From: Nostoc sp. NIES-4103
GTDB taxonomy: Bacteria; Cyanobacteriota; Cyanobacteriia; Cyanobacteriales; Nostocaceae
Direction: 5' to 3'
Assembly (NCBI RefSeq): GCF_002368335.1
Contig: NZ_AP018288.1
Coordinates: 3,677,044-3,741,043, forward strand
Length of the DNA: 64,000 bases
Under the pieces are notes generated by a model, which did no database searches, was not told the origin of the DNA, and saw nothing but the letters and a program-made list of their open reading frames with translations. The position numbers and the translations under genes were made by a program. Shown piece by piece: positions 56,201-64,000 of this stretch. The stretch's first letter is position 1. Each line of letters starts with the position of its first letter.

Positions 56201-56541
56201 CAGGTTTACGTCTAAAAAAAGAAAATAATTATGTTGCACCGCAATCTGAAATTGAACGAGCGATCGCTGATATTTGGCAAGCGGTTTTGACTATGGAAAA
56301 AGTGGGAATTTATGACAATTTCTTTGATTTAGGTGGTCACTCTTTATTATTGGTGCGAGTTTTCAACCAGTTGCAACAATTACAGTACCAAAACTTATTA
56401 ATGATGGACTTATTTAACTACCCAACTATCAATTCTTTAGCTCGATATCTCAGTCAAAAACCATCGTTACAACCAACCGGCACTCCCACCCAAAACCGCA
56501 GAGATGCCCTCAGACAACAACGCCAGCGTCGAAGCCATTAA
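50203..56541 (+). CDS. Two-module NRPS: atypical C-A-PCP-C-A-PCP
   Basis: 2112 residues. C1 (1-440) begins MIEGFELSPQQKNIWLLQQ, but where HHxxxDG is expected it has LPSLCADSIT (about 135-144), so both His are missing. A1 (about 456-950; YVIYTSGSTGKPKGVM), PCP1 (GGHSLL at about 994), C2 (about 1053-1490; HHIVFDGWS intact), A2 (about 1512-2000; YVIFTSGSTGRPKGVE), PCP2 (GGHSLL at about 2042), and a basic tail NRRDALRQQRQRRSH suited to docking onto the PKS that follows eight bases later. Specificity positions by eye: A1 DVWHFSLIE, nearest the Ser code; A2 DILQLGLIW, the Gly code. Predicted Ser-Gly extension, inferred from the codes only. Confidence 0.9.
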   Translation: MIEGFELSPQQKNIWLLQQDSSVYRTQMSVLIEGKLNVEALQKAFQELVNRHEILRTKFKILPDIAFPVQVISNTIILNWQELDWSYLDADEQKIQVLEFLRTDNICKFNYLDSSLFNVDLIRLSKQKYILIVTLPSLCADSITLDNLLHELTFLYSDKYSFLNNYPLQYVHFSAWRNELLIDEELELGRDYWHNKQISDFLNLQLPFEKDNFKDKEFEPEVLSIKLACGLVNKVEEFIQRHQISKFAFFLTAWKILLWHLTDQSDIVIGTNYSGRSYPELETTFGLLAQYLPIHSHLEAENICIQVLQQVDAAICEAYSWQEYFAWEQIIRTTDNSHILPPHLYCFDFQDYQQEYLADGVSFSVKHKYVCLLPFKIKLTCIDKKDSIDIEFNYNSNLFSLEVANNLLKQFQTLIQNILIKEKTTISNLIIIDKAEQERLLFTWNNTHRDYQAFQCLHQIFETQVEQTPDAVAIVFLDQKVTYRELNQRANQLAHYLQKLGVAPEVLVGICMQRSIDLIIGLLAIFKAGGAYIPLDPTYPQERLAFMLAETQAPVLLTQQPLLDLIPEHEAQVICIDRDWEQIAQESLENPVNNLTPDNLAYVIYTSGSTGKPKGVMNIHKGINNRLLWMQETFQFTAADKFLQKTPLSFDVSIWEIFSPFLAGASLVLAKPDGHQDSNYLVQLIAQQQITTVHFVPSMLAVFLNEAELEKCQSLKRVFCSGEALSFDLQERFFARVDAELHNLYGPTEASIEVTWWHCQRDSDRNIVPIGRPISNIQTYILDKYSRPVPIGVPGELHVAGVGVARGYLHRPDLTAQKFILNPFNFEGNKLYKTGDLARYLPDGNIEYLGRIDDQVKIRGFRIELGEIEAVLHQQSSVSAAIVQAQNQVDEQRLVAYIVPHPQSTPKTSELRYFLEQKLPKYMIPAEFIFLKALPLLHNGKIDRRALLTAERIQPEPENNFVAPQTAKQQIVADIWQQILNLEKVGIYDNFFEFGGHSLLAIQVISRLNKAFKIELPIRSLFDAPTVAELVEIIAQTSTPQTQIIPHRTRSEPCQLSFAQQRLWFLNQLESDVFAYNISTTVRLQGQLNQTALHQSFNEIVRRHEALRTSFTVINDQPVQVIAANLTLNLPVVDLRHLCENEQETEVQRLAISEAQHCFNLAEVPLLRVTLICLSDVDHVLLFTVHHIVFDGWSIEIFLRELTSLYQAFYAGKPSPLSELPIQYADFAIWQRQWLQGETLKSQLAYWQQQLAQIPLLQLPTDNARPPIQSFRGASEPFFLPANLTEALKTLSNREGVTLFMTLLAAFKTLLCRYSGQNDVVVGSPIANRDRTELEGLIGFFVNTLVLRTDLSGNPTFRELLHRVREVTLDAYAHQDLPFEYLVEKLQPERNLSHNPIFQIMFALGNNPMVDFKLPGLNASFLDIERQAATFDLSVSLQVDAEELRGNFEYNTNIFSADTIRQMVEHFQILLAGVVDNPDQHLANLPLLSATEKHQLLVEWNNTEVEYPLNQCIHDLFEAQVERTPNNIAVAYQDQEITYHELNTRANQLARYLQKLGVGTEVLVGIYVERAIEMVIGLLGILKAGGAYVPLDPIYPQERLALILEDAQVSVLLTQEKLAATLPENTSNLVFLDTDWQAIAAENQCNLTSQTTTQNLAYVIFTSGSTGRPKGVEIFHSAVVNFLYSTRETLELGEQDILLSVTTLAFDIAVLEIFLPLTVGARVVVVSREVAINGVELSAWLNKSQATIMQATPTTWQLLLEAGWQGNSQLKILCGGEALTRHLANQLCQRCASVWNLYGPTETTIWSTAWEVKTDNEIVPIGRPLANTIMYILDQHGQLVPMGVAGESYIGGAGLARGYLNQPELTAQKFIPNHFNNSKFNGLYKTGDLVRYLPNGNIEYLGRIDAQVKLRGFRIELGEIEAVLNQYPGVKQAIVLLGDNQLLVAYIISSNQQNLTNNELRNFLKLKLPDYMIPSEFVLLETFPLTPNGKVDRRRLLKLTGLRLKKENNYVAPQSEIERAIADIWQAVLTMEKVGIYDNFFDLGGHSLLLVRVFNQLQQLQYQNLLMMDLFNYPTINSLARYLSQKPSLQPTGTPTQNRRDALRQQRQRRSH

Positions 56542-56549
56542 GAGGTTTT

Positions 56550-59500
56550 ATGGATCAAGCAATATTATCAACTAACCCTGATGCGATCGCTGTCATTGGT
56601 ATGGCAGGTCGGTTTCCTGGAGCTAACAATATCAATGAGTTTTGGGAGAATTTACGTAATGGCGTTGAGTCAATTACTGCTTTATCTGATGCAGAACTAA
56701 TGGCAATGGGCGTTGCTCCTTGGGTATTTCAAGATAGTAGTTATGTGAAAGCCAAAGGTGTCTTAGAAAACATCGAACTATTTGATGCGCCCTTTTTTGG
56801 AATTAATCCTAAAGAAGCCACAATTACAGATCCGCAACACCGAATTTTCTTAGAGTGTGCCTGGGAAAGTTTAGAAAACGCCGGTTACAACAGTGAAATT
56901 TACCCTGGTCGGATTGGGGTTTATGCTGGTTTAAGCCAGAGTACGTATCTGTTAAATAATATCCTTGCTAATCGAGAATTAATTGATTCGATAGGCAGTT
57001 ATCAAATTTGGTTGGGTAACGATCGCGATTTTCTCTCCACCCTTATTTCCTATAAATTAAATTTGACTGGCCCCAGTGTTGTGGTGCAAACTGCTTGTTC
57101 TACTTCCTTAGTTGCCATTCATTATGCTTGCCAAAGTTTGATTGCTGGTGAAAGCGATATCGCCTTAGCTGGTGGTATTTCCATTGCCGTACCCCATCGA
57201 GTTGGCTATACCTATCAGCCAGGAGGCATCTTGGCTCCTGATGGTCACTGTCGCGCCTTTGATGCCAAAGCTAACGGCACGGTAAGCGGTAGTGGTGTGG
57301 GAATTGTAGTATTAAAACGGCTACAAGAAGCCCTTGCCGATAGAGATTATATTTATGCAGTCATTCAAGGATCAGCCATCAACAACGATGGTGCTGTGAA
57401 AGTAGGTTACACAGCTCCTAGTATGGCAGGACAAGCCAAAGCGATCGCCGACAGCTATACTTTAGCTGGCGTAGAACCGGAAAGCATCACTTACATCGAA
57501 ACTCACGGTACAGGCACAGTATTAGGCGATCCCATCGAGATTGCTGCACTCAATCAAGTGTTTCGTACCAGCACACAAAAAACAGGTTTCTGTGCCATTG
57601 GTTCAGTCAAAACTAACATTGGTCATTTAGATACGGCTGCTGGTGTGGCGGGATTTATCAAAACCGTCCTTGCTCTCAAACATAGGCAAATTCCGCCCAG
57701 CTTGCACTTTCAGGAACCGAACCCGCAAATTGATTTTGCCAATAGCCCCTTCTACGTCAACACTACTCTTTCTGCTTGGGAACCTCATGCTACTCCTCGC
57801 CGTGCCGGGATAAGTTCTTTTGGTATTGGCGGCACAAATGCTCACATCGTTGTGGAAGAAGCCCCATCTGCCCCATCTGTAAAAGAGCAGGGGAGAAATT
57901 ATCAATTACTAGTAATATCGGCTAAAACTAGCTCTGCTTTGGAGACAGCAACGCTAAATCTGGTTCAACATCTCAAACTACATTCTGACCTCAATCTGGC
58001 GGATGTTGCTTATACTTTGGGCATTGGTCGCCGGGCTTTCAACTATCGTCGGATGGTAGTTTGTCAAAACTTAGAAGATGCAATCATCACTCTGACAAGC
58101 CCAGACTCACCACGAATTTTATCAAGTTATCAAGAACGCCGCAATCCGCCTGTAGTTTTTATGTTTCCTGGTCAGGGTACGCAGTATGTAAATATGGGTC
58201 AGGAATTGTATCAAAGAGAGCCAATTTTTCAAGCAGCAGTTGACCAGTGTGCAGAAATTCTACGACCACATCTAGGGCTAGACTTGCGCTGTGTACTGTA
58301 TCCTGCTCAGACAGAGATTGAAATTGCTACACAGCAGTTACAACAAACTGCAATTACCCAACCAGCACTGTTTACCATTGAGTACGCTTTGACCCAATTA
58401 TTGCAAGCATGGGGGATTCAGCCGCAAGCAATGATTGGTCATAGTATTGGGGAATATGTAGCAGCTCATCTTGCTGGTGTTTTTTCCTTAACAGAAGCTT
58501 TGACATTAGTAGCAGCGCGGGGACGGCTGATGCAACAAACACCTTTGGGTTCAATGTTGGCTGTTTCGTTATCTGCGTTGGAAATACAACCCTTTTTGAA
58601 TGAGCATTGTTCTCTAGCGGCAATTAACGCTTCTTCATTGTGTGTTGTTTCTGGTAGTGTAGAGGCGATCGCACAACTAGAACATCATCTCAATAAAAAC
58701 GGGGTCAAAACTCGTCATCTCCACACTTCCCATGCTTTTCATTCTGCAACGATGGATTCTATATTGCCAGCGTTTGCAGAGGAAGTAAAAAAGATTAGCT
58801 TCCAGTCTCCGCAAATTCCGTATATCTCAAATCTAACTGGTACTTGGATTACGGCGACTCAAGCTACAGACCCAAATTATTGGTTACAACATTTACGCCA
58901 AACAGTGCTTTTTGCTGAAGGCGTGCAATTGTTGTTACAGGAACCAGAACAGGTTTTGCTGGAGGTTGGCGCTGGTCATACTTTGAGTACTTTTACAAAA
59001 CTTGTTTGGGAAAAACTTTCTTTAAAAAAACAGGCACAAAAGGGAGAATTTATTAATCCGAAAGTTATACTTACCACTCTGCCTCATCCCCAAAAGCGTC
59101 AGTCAGATACAGACTGTTTGTTAAACACACTCGGTCAGCTTTGGTTAGCAAGTGTGGAGGTTAACTGGTTTGGCTTTTATCAACATCAGCAATGTTACCG
59201 CATCCCGTTACCGACGTATCCTTTTGAACGCCAAGGTTATTGGGTTGAGGCTGAAAAGTCAGTCAAAATTACAGATATTTCCCCAGCTAACTTGGTTAAA
59301 AAGTCGGATATTACCGATTGGTTTTATGTACCTTGTTGGCAGCAAACTCGATTACCTCAACCTTTCCACAATGCCAAAATAGGAGAGCAGAATTTGTGTT
59401 GGCTGGTATTCGTCGATGAATGTGGTTTTGGTTCTCGACTGGTAAACAGGCTGGTGACAGGAAATCAGGATGTAATAACTGTGAGGGTGGGACAGCAGTT

Positions 59501-62500
59501 TACCCAGATTGATAATTGCACTTTTGTTATAAATCCGCAAAAATTTGAGGATTATCAGGCATTGTTTGATACGCTTCTCTCTTTGGGAAAAATCCCTCAA
59601 ACAATCTTGCATTTGTGGAGTATCACAACAAATGAAAACCCATCTTCAGAAATTGAGTTGTTTAATCAAACCCAAGATTTAGGCTTTTACAGCTTGCTAT
59701 TTGTTGTTCAAGCACTAGGGAAACAACATCTAGGCAAACAAATCAAAATTGGGGTTGTGTCTAACAATATCCAATTCGTGACGGGGGAAGAAATTCTTTC
59801 GCCAGAAAAAGCTACTGTGCTAGGGGCTTGTTTGGTGATTCCCCAAGAATATCCTTATATAACTTGTCAAAATATAGATATTGGTAGTCTTATTTCGCCT
59901 AGTTGCCATGAGGAAAAGCTCATAGATTTTGTTCTAGCGGAAACAGTGGCAGAAGTGCCTCACTCAATTGTTGCCTATCGTGGGAATCGGCGATGGATAC
60001 AAACTTTTGCACCTGCACCATTGACAACGCCTGATGCAGAAAAAACTGGGTTACGAGAAGGAGGTGTTTATTTAATTATTGGTGGCTTGGGTGGTATTGG
60101 CTTTGCGTTGGCAGAATATTTAGCAAAGTCTGTACAAGCAAGATTAATTTTGATTGGACGTTCGCTGTTACCAGCAATAGAAGATTGGCAGCAATGGTTA
60201 GACACTCACGATCCTGAAGATCGAATTAGCCAGCACATACTAAAAGTGCAAACTCTAAAAGCACTCGGCGCAGAGGTTATGGTCAAAAGTGCTGATGTTG
60301 CTAGTTTAGAACAAATGCAAGCAGTAATTGACCAAGTTAACGATCGCTTTGGTGAAATTCATGGTGTCATCCATGCGGCGGGAATTTTGAATCAAGAATG
60401 CTTTCGGGGGATTCAACAAATAACTAAAACTGAATGCGAACAACAATTTCATGCCAAGGTACACAGTCTGTATGTCTTGCAAAAAATATTACAAGGGAAA
60501 AAACCTGATTTTTGTTTGCTGACTTCTTCTTTATCGTCTGTACTTGGAGGATTGGGGTTTGTTGCTTATTCTGCGGCTAATTTGTTTATGGATGCTTTTG
60601 CCCACAAGTGTAACCAATCAAACACAATTCCTTGGTTGAACATCAATTGGGATGGCTGGAAAATTAATTTAGAAAAAGAAACGAATAATTTAGGTGCGAC
60701 TTTGGCAGAATTAGCGATCGCACCCCATGAAGGTATAGAAGTTTTTCAGCGTGTTTTATCTAATACATCAAATCAAGTAATTATTTCTACCGCAGATTTA
60801 AAAACTCGGATTGAGCAATGGATTCAGCCACAATTCCCAGTAATTACAACTTCACTACACTCTCGCCCAAATTTAAAAAATGCCTATGTTGCACCACAAA
60901 ATCAGCTAGAACAAACCATTGCTAATATCTGGCAAGAACTCCTTGGTGTCGAATCTATCGGTGTCCACGATGATTTTTTTGAACTTGGTGGACATTCCTT
61001 ACTGGCAACTCAGGTCATTGCTCAAATGTGCAAAGCTTTTCAGGTAGAGTTATCTTTGAGTAGTCTGTTTGAATCGCCTAGTATTAAAGCCCAAGCAGAG
61101 GCAATTACTCAAATTCAGAAAGAACAAAATCCAGAAATATTTATACCAGTTATATCTGTAATTACACCAGATATTGAGCAACGCTATCAACCTTTTCCTT
61201 TAACAGATGTCCAACAAGCATACTGGCTTGGGCGTAGTGAAGCATTTGAATTAGGGAATGTGGCAACTCACGGTTATATTGAGTTGGAAAGCGATCGCCT
61301 GGATTTAGAACGGTTAAATTTGGCTATACAAAGGCTGATTGCACATCATGATATGTTACGTGCGATCGTTCTACCGGATGGACAGCAGCGAATCCTCCCA
61401 CAAATAGAGACTTATCACATAGAAATCCTCGATCTACGCGGGCAAAACCCTACAGATATTGCATCTGGGTTAGAAGCTGTACGACAGAGGATGTCTCATC
61501 AAGTACTAGCAGCCGATCAAGCACCCTTATTTGAGATCCGTGCTTCTCGTTTAGATGATTGCCGTATTCGTTTACATCTGAGTTTTGATTACTTAATCAT
61601 CGATGCTTGGAGTTTGGGTGAAATTCTCGCACCACAGTTGTATCAGCTTTATCAAAATCCCCAGGTAGTATTAACACCATTACAAGTTTCTTTTCGAGAT
61701 TATGTTTTAGCAGAAATAGCCCTCAAAAATACAGAACTTTGTCAGCGTTCCCAAGATTATTGGTTCCAACGAATTGCCACATTACCACCTGCACCAGAAT
61801 TACCTTTAGCAAAGCATCCCAGTACCATCAAACAGCCCCGCTTTGTCCGTCGCAGTGGACATTTGCAACCAAGCACTTGGCAACAATTAAAAACCCGTGC
61901 TATTCAAGCAGGAGTCACACCTTCAGGAGTTTTATTAGCTGCCTTTGCCGAAGTTTTGAGTTTATGGAGTAAAAACCCTCAATTTACACTTAATCTGACA
62001 TTATTTAATCGTCTCCCCCTCCATCCCCAAGTTAACGAAATTGTCGGGGACTTTACCTCACTGACGTTGTTGGCTGTGGATTATTCCACTCCAGAAGCTT
62101 TTTTATCCAAAGCGCGACGTTTGCAAAAACAGCTTTGGCAAGACTTGGAACATCGTTATATCAGTGGTGTAGAAGTTTTGCGGGAATTAGCCCGTAGCCA
62201 AGGAGGAACAACGAAAGCAGCGATACCGATTGTGTTTACTAGTACCTTAACTCAAGGTACTCCCGAACCAGACACATTAGGGTTAGAGAAAATAGGAAAA
62301 GTAATTTACAGCATTTCTCAAACACCCCAAGTTTGGCTAGATCATCAGGTTTCTGAAAGAGACGGGGCTTTAGTGTGGAGTTGGGACGCAGTGGAAGAAA
62401 TTTTTCCAGTCGGGCTATTAGACGATATGTTTGCAGCTTATTGTCGGCTTTTGGATTCTCTAGCTACAGAAGCAGAAATTTGGCAAACGGTAACACAGCA

Positions 62501-64000
62501 AAAGCCACTGACAACTAGCAACGATACTGCATCACCAATATCTGAGGCATTGCTTCACACTCTCTTTGCTGCCCAAGTACCTCAACACCAACATCAGCCA
62601 GCAGTCATCACCCCAAACCGGACTTTTACTTATCAACAGTTGGATTGTTTAAGCAATCAACTGGCCAATCAACTACGGCGCTTAGGTGTGCAACCGAATA
62701 CATTGGTAGCAGTCGTCATGGATAAAGGTTGGGAACAAGTTGTTGCTGTACTGGGGATTCTCCAGTCTGGCGCTGCTTACTTACCCATTGCTTCGGAATT
62801 GCCAAGTGAACGTCAATGGCATTTACTTCAAGAAGGAAAAGTTCAGATAGTCTTAACTCAGTCCTGGCTAGATGCGACTTTAACATGGCCGGACTCGATT
62901 CAACGTCTTTGTATAGATACTTTTACGCTGGTTGATGAGATTCCAACTTTAGAAACAGTACAGTCATCCACTGACCTTGCTTATGTTATCTACACTTCTG
63001 GTTCCACGGGTTTACCCAAAGGGGTGATGATTGACCATCGGGGGGCTGTAAATACTATTTTGGATATTAACAAACGCTTTGCTATTGGATCGGGCGATCG
63101 CGTTTTAGCTCTTTCTTCTCTCAGCTTCGATTTATCAGTCTATGACATTTTTGGTACGTTAGCTGCTGGCGCGACAATTATCATTCCAGAAGCGACAAGT
63201 TCTAAAGACCCAGCCCACTGGTTAAGACTTATACAGCAATATCAAGTCACTGTTTGGAATTCCGTCCCTGCTTTGATGCAGATGTTGATGGAGTATGCAG
63301 CTAATCAAGCCGACATACTTCAATCGTTGCGTTTGGTGTTATTGAGTGGTGATTGGTTGCCTTTGAATTTACTATCGCAAATTCAGTCTGTTTGTGAAAA
63401 TGTCCAAGTTGTTAGTTTAGGCGGCGCGACAGAAGCCTCCATTTGGTCAATTATCTATCCTGTAACAACAGTTGATCCCAATTGGAAGAGTATTCCCTAC
63501 GGTCGTCCCATGACTAACCAGCAGTTTTATGTGCTTAATCAAATGTTGGTAGAGTGTCCCGTGTGGGTAGTGGGAGAACTTTATATTGGTGGTGTTGGAC
63601 TTGCCCAAGGCTACTGGCAAGACCAAAATAAAACTGATGCTAGTTTTATGATTCATCCCCAAACCAAAGAACGGTTGTACAAAACTGGCGACTTGGGGCG
63701 GTATTTACCAGATGGCAATATTGAGTTTTTAGGACGGGAAGATTTTCAAGTTAAGGTTAATGGTTATCGCATCGAACTGGGTGAAATTGAAGCTACCCTA
63801 CAACAACATCCCAGCGTTAAAGAGGTGGTAGTGGCTGCTGTGGGCGAGTCACGAGAGAATCAGCAATTAGTAGCTTATATAGTTCCACACTCAGAAATAG
63901 CTGCATCCAATCATCAACAGCCTGAAGCCTACGAACCTAGTCAACTTACTGGTGTATTGCTCGATCCTATAGGAAGGATTGAATTTAAGCTCAAACAATC
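56550..64000 (+). CDS. Hybrid PKS-NRPS: KS-AT-KR-ACP-Cy-A, runs off the window
   Basis: At least 2483 residues, open to the window end. KS (about 11-430; active Cys in VQTACSTSLVAIHYA, THGTGTVLGDP, SVKTNIGHLD), AT (about 533-817; GHSIGEY, and HAFHS indicating malonyl-CoA), KR (about 1170-1403; LIIGGLGGIGFALAEYLA, AYSAAN), ACP (about 1447-1520; LGGHSLLATQ). No DH or ER, so the ketide ends as a hydroxyl. Then a cyclisation domain (about 1548-1983; DYLIIDAWS fits the DxxxxDxxS motif) and an A domain (2000 on) whose specificity positions read DLYNLSLIW, the Cys code. Predicted outcome: malonate extension, then Cys cyclised to thiazoline. After motif A8 the sequence (LLDPIGRIEFKLKQ) departs from a normal A-domain end, hinting at an inserted domain beyond the window. 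ATG with AAGAGG upstream. Confidence 0.9.
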   Translation, partial: MDQAILSTNPDAIAVIGMAGRFPGANNINEFWENLRNGVESITALSDAELMAMGVAPWVFQDSSYVKAKGVLENIELFDAPFFGINPKEATITDPQHRIFLECAWESLENAGYNSEIYPGRIGVYAGLSQSTYLLNNILANRELIDSIGSYQIWLGNDRDFLSTLISYKLNLTGPSVVVQTACSTSLVAIHYACQSLIAGESDIALAGGISIAVPHRVGYTYQPGGILAPDGHCRAFDAKANGTVSGSGVGIVVLKRLQEALADRDYIYAVIQGSAINNDGAVKVGYTAPSMAGQAKAIADSYTLAGVEPESITYIETHGTGTVLGDPIEIAALNQVFRTSTQKTGFCAIGSVKTNIGHLDTAAGVAGFIKTVLALKHRQIPPSLHFQEPNPQIDFANSPFYVNTTLSAWEPHATPRRAGISSFGIGGTNAHIVVEEAPSAPSVKEQGRNYQLLVISAKTSSALETATLNLVQHLKLHSDLNLADVAYTLGIGRRAFNYRRMVVCQNLEDAIITLTSPDSPRILSSYQERRNPPVVFMFPGQGTQYVNMGQELYQREPIFQAAVDQCAEILRPHLGLDLRCVLYPAQTEIEIATQQLQQTAITQPALFTIEYALTQLLQAWGIQPQAMIGHSIGEYVAAHLAGVFSLTEALTLVAARGRLMQQTPLGSMLAVSLSALEIQPFLNEHCSLAAINASSLCVVSGSVEAIAQLEHHLNKNGVKTRHLHTSHAFHSATMDSILPAFAEEVKKISFQSPQIPYISNLTGTWITATQATDPNYWLQHLRQTVLFAEGVQLLLQEPEQVLLEVGAGHTLSTFTKLVWEKLSLKKQAQKGEFINPKVILTTLPHPQKRQSDTDCLLNTLGQLWLASVEVNWFGFYQHQQCYRIPLPTYPFERQGYWVEAEKSVKITDISPANLVKKSDITDWFYVPCWQQTRLPQPFHNAKIGEQNLCWLVFVDECGFGSRLVNRLVTGNQDVITVRVGQQFTQIDNCTFVINPQKFEDYQALFDTLLSLGKIPQTILHLWSITTNENPSSEIELFNQTQDLGFYSLLFVVQALGKQHLGKQIKIGVVSNNIQFVTGEEILSPEKATVLGACLVIPQEYPYITCQNIDIGSLISPSCHEEKLIDFVLAETVAEVPHSIVAYRGNRRWIQTFAPAPLTTPDAEKTGLREGGVYLIIGGLGGIGFALAEYLAKSVQARLILIGRSLLPAIEDWQQWLDTHDPEDRISQHILKVQTLKALGAEVMVKSADVASLEQMQAVIDQVNDRFGEIHGVIHAAGILNQECFRGIQQITKTECEQQFHAKVHSLYVLQKILQGKKPDFCLLTSSLSSVLGGLGFVAYSAANLFMDAFAHKCNQSNTIPWLNINWDGWKINLEKETNNLGATLAELAIAPHEGIEVFQRVLSNTSNQVIISTADLKTRIEQWIQPQFPVITTSLHSRPNLKNAYVAPQNQLEQTIANIWQELLGVESIGVHDDFFELGGHSLLATQVIAQMCKAFQVELSLSSLFESPSIKAQAEAITQIQKEQNPEIFIPVISVITPDIEQRYQPFPLTDVQQAYWLGRSEAFELGNVATHGYIELESDRLDLERLNLAIQRLIAHHDMLRAIVLPDGQQRILPQIETYHIEILDLRGQNPTDIASGLEAVRQRMSHQVLAADQAPLFEIRASRLDDCRIRLHLSFDYLIIDAWSLGEILAPQLYQLYQNPQVVLTPLQVSFRDYVLAEIALKNTELCQRSQDYWFQRIATLPPAPELPLAKHPSTIKQPRFVRRSGHLQPSTWQQLKTRAIQAGVTPSGVLLAAFAEVLSLWSKNPQFTLNLTLFNRLPLHPQVNEIVGDFTSLTLLAVDYSTPEAFLSKARRLQKQLWQDLEHRYISGVEVLRELARSQGGTTKAAIPIVFTSTLTQGTPEPDTLGLEKIGKVIYSISQTPQVWLDHQVSERDGALVWSWDAVEEIFPVGLLDDMFAAYCRLLDSLATEAEIWQTVTQQKPLTTSNDTASPISEALLHTLFAAQVPQHQHQPAVITPNRTFTYQQLDCLSNQLANQLRRLGVQPNTLVAVVMDKGWEQVVAVLGILQSGAAYLPIASELPSERQWHLLQEGKVQIVLTQSWLDATLTWPDSIQRLCIDTFTLVDEIPTLETVQSSTDLAYVIYTSGSTGLPKGVMIDHRGAVNTILDINKRFAIGSGDRVLALSSLSFDLSVYDIFGTLAAGATIIIPEATSSKDPAHWLRLIQQYQVTVWNSVPALMQMLMEYAANQADILQSLRLVLLSGDWLPLNLLSQIQSVCENVQVVSLGGATEASIWSIIYPVTTVDPNWKSIPYGRPMTNQQFYVLNQMLVECPVWVVGELYIGGVGLAQGYWQDQNKTDASFMIHPQTKERLYKTGDLGRYLPDGNIEFLGREDFQVKVNGYRIELGEIEATLQQHPSVKEVVVAAVGESRENQQLVAYIVPHSEIAASNHQQPEAYEPSQLTGVLLDPIGRIEFKLKQ

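Overview
The window looks like chromosome (or a large replicon) of a filamentous, Nostoc/Anabaena-type cyanobacterium. The octamer GCGATCGC (HIP1) recurs throughout, short Nostoc-type dispersed repeats sit between and inside genes, and the gene families fit: a PEP-CTERM protein, an AMIN-domain TonB receptor, FAAL-started NRPS/PKS proteins and a giant cadherin/YD-repeat protein. The assignment rests on sequence character only.

Left part (1-13 kb) is accessory DNA. It holds a truncated AIPR-type phage-defence gene, a decayed hypothetical gene carrying an in-frame dispersed repeat, a PEP-CTERM exported protein and a vapC-like PIN remnant. An 8.9 kb minus-strand gene encodes a mosaic surface protein (RTX-like, VWA, SdrD-B-like, Ig/cadherin-like, YD/RHS, short variable tip). 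Two tiny ORFs follow.

From 13 to 19 kb lie a GT4 glycosyltransferase, an IS4 fragment and a compact plus-strand operon: radical SAM enzyme with unusual Cys spacing, phosphoribosyltransferase, membrane GT2 glycosyltransferase and LOG-type phosphoribohydrolase. I do not recognise this combination. It reads like a small nucleotide- or nucleobase-derived biosynthetic pathway.

From 19 to 24 kb is an insertion-sequence graveyard. An IS4-family element with exact 18-bp terminal repeats (19138-21654) has a second, internally deleted element with its own 19-bp terminal repeats (20564-21601) nested inside it. An ISKra4-like element with a frameshift and a nonsense codon follows. A truncated Sel1-repeat gene and a small ribbon-helix-helix/membrane-protein pair come next.

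From 25 to 64 kb is a metallophore-like locus. On the minus strand a seven-gene set runs from a TonB-dependent receptor (good Fur-box match upstream) through a GT1 glycosyltransferase to a complete Opp/Nik-type ABC importer (lipoprotein, two permeases, two ATPases). Divergently, on the plus strand, runs an NRPS/PKS assembly line: FAAL-ACP-C-A-PCP-C-A, free-standing PCP, free-standing C, methyltransferase, GT4 glycosyltransferase, asparagine synthase, C*-A-PCP-C-A-PCP, then KS-AT-KR-ACP-Cy-A running off the window end. Specificity residues read by eye suggest Thr-like, unknown, Ser-like, Gly, malonate (reduced to hydroxyl) and Cys (cyclised to thiazoline). A glycosylated, methylated, thiazoline-containing lipopeptide metallophore made and imported by one locus is the best overall reading; no thioesterase or release domain is inside the window.
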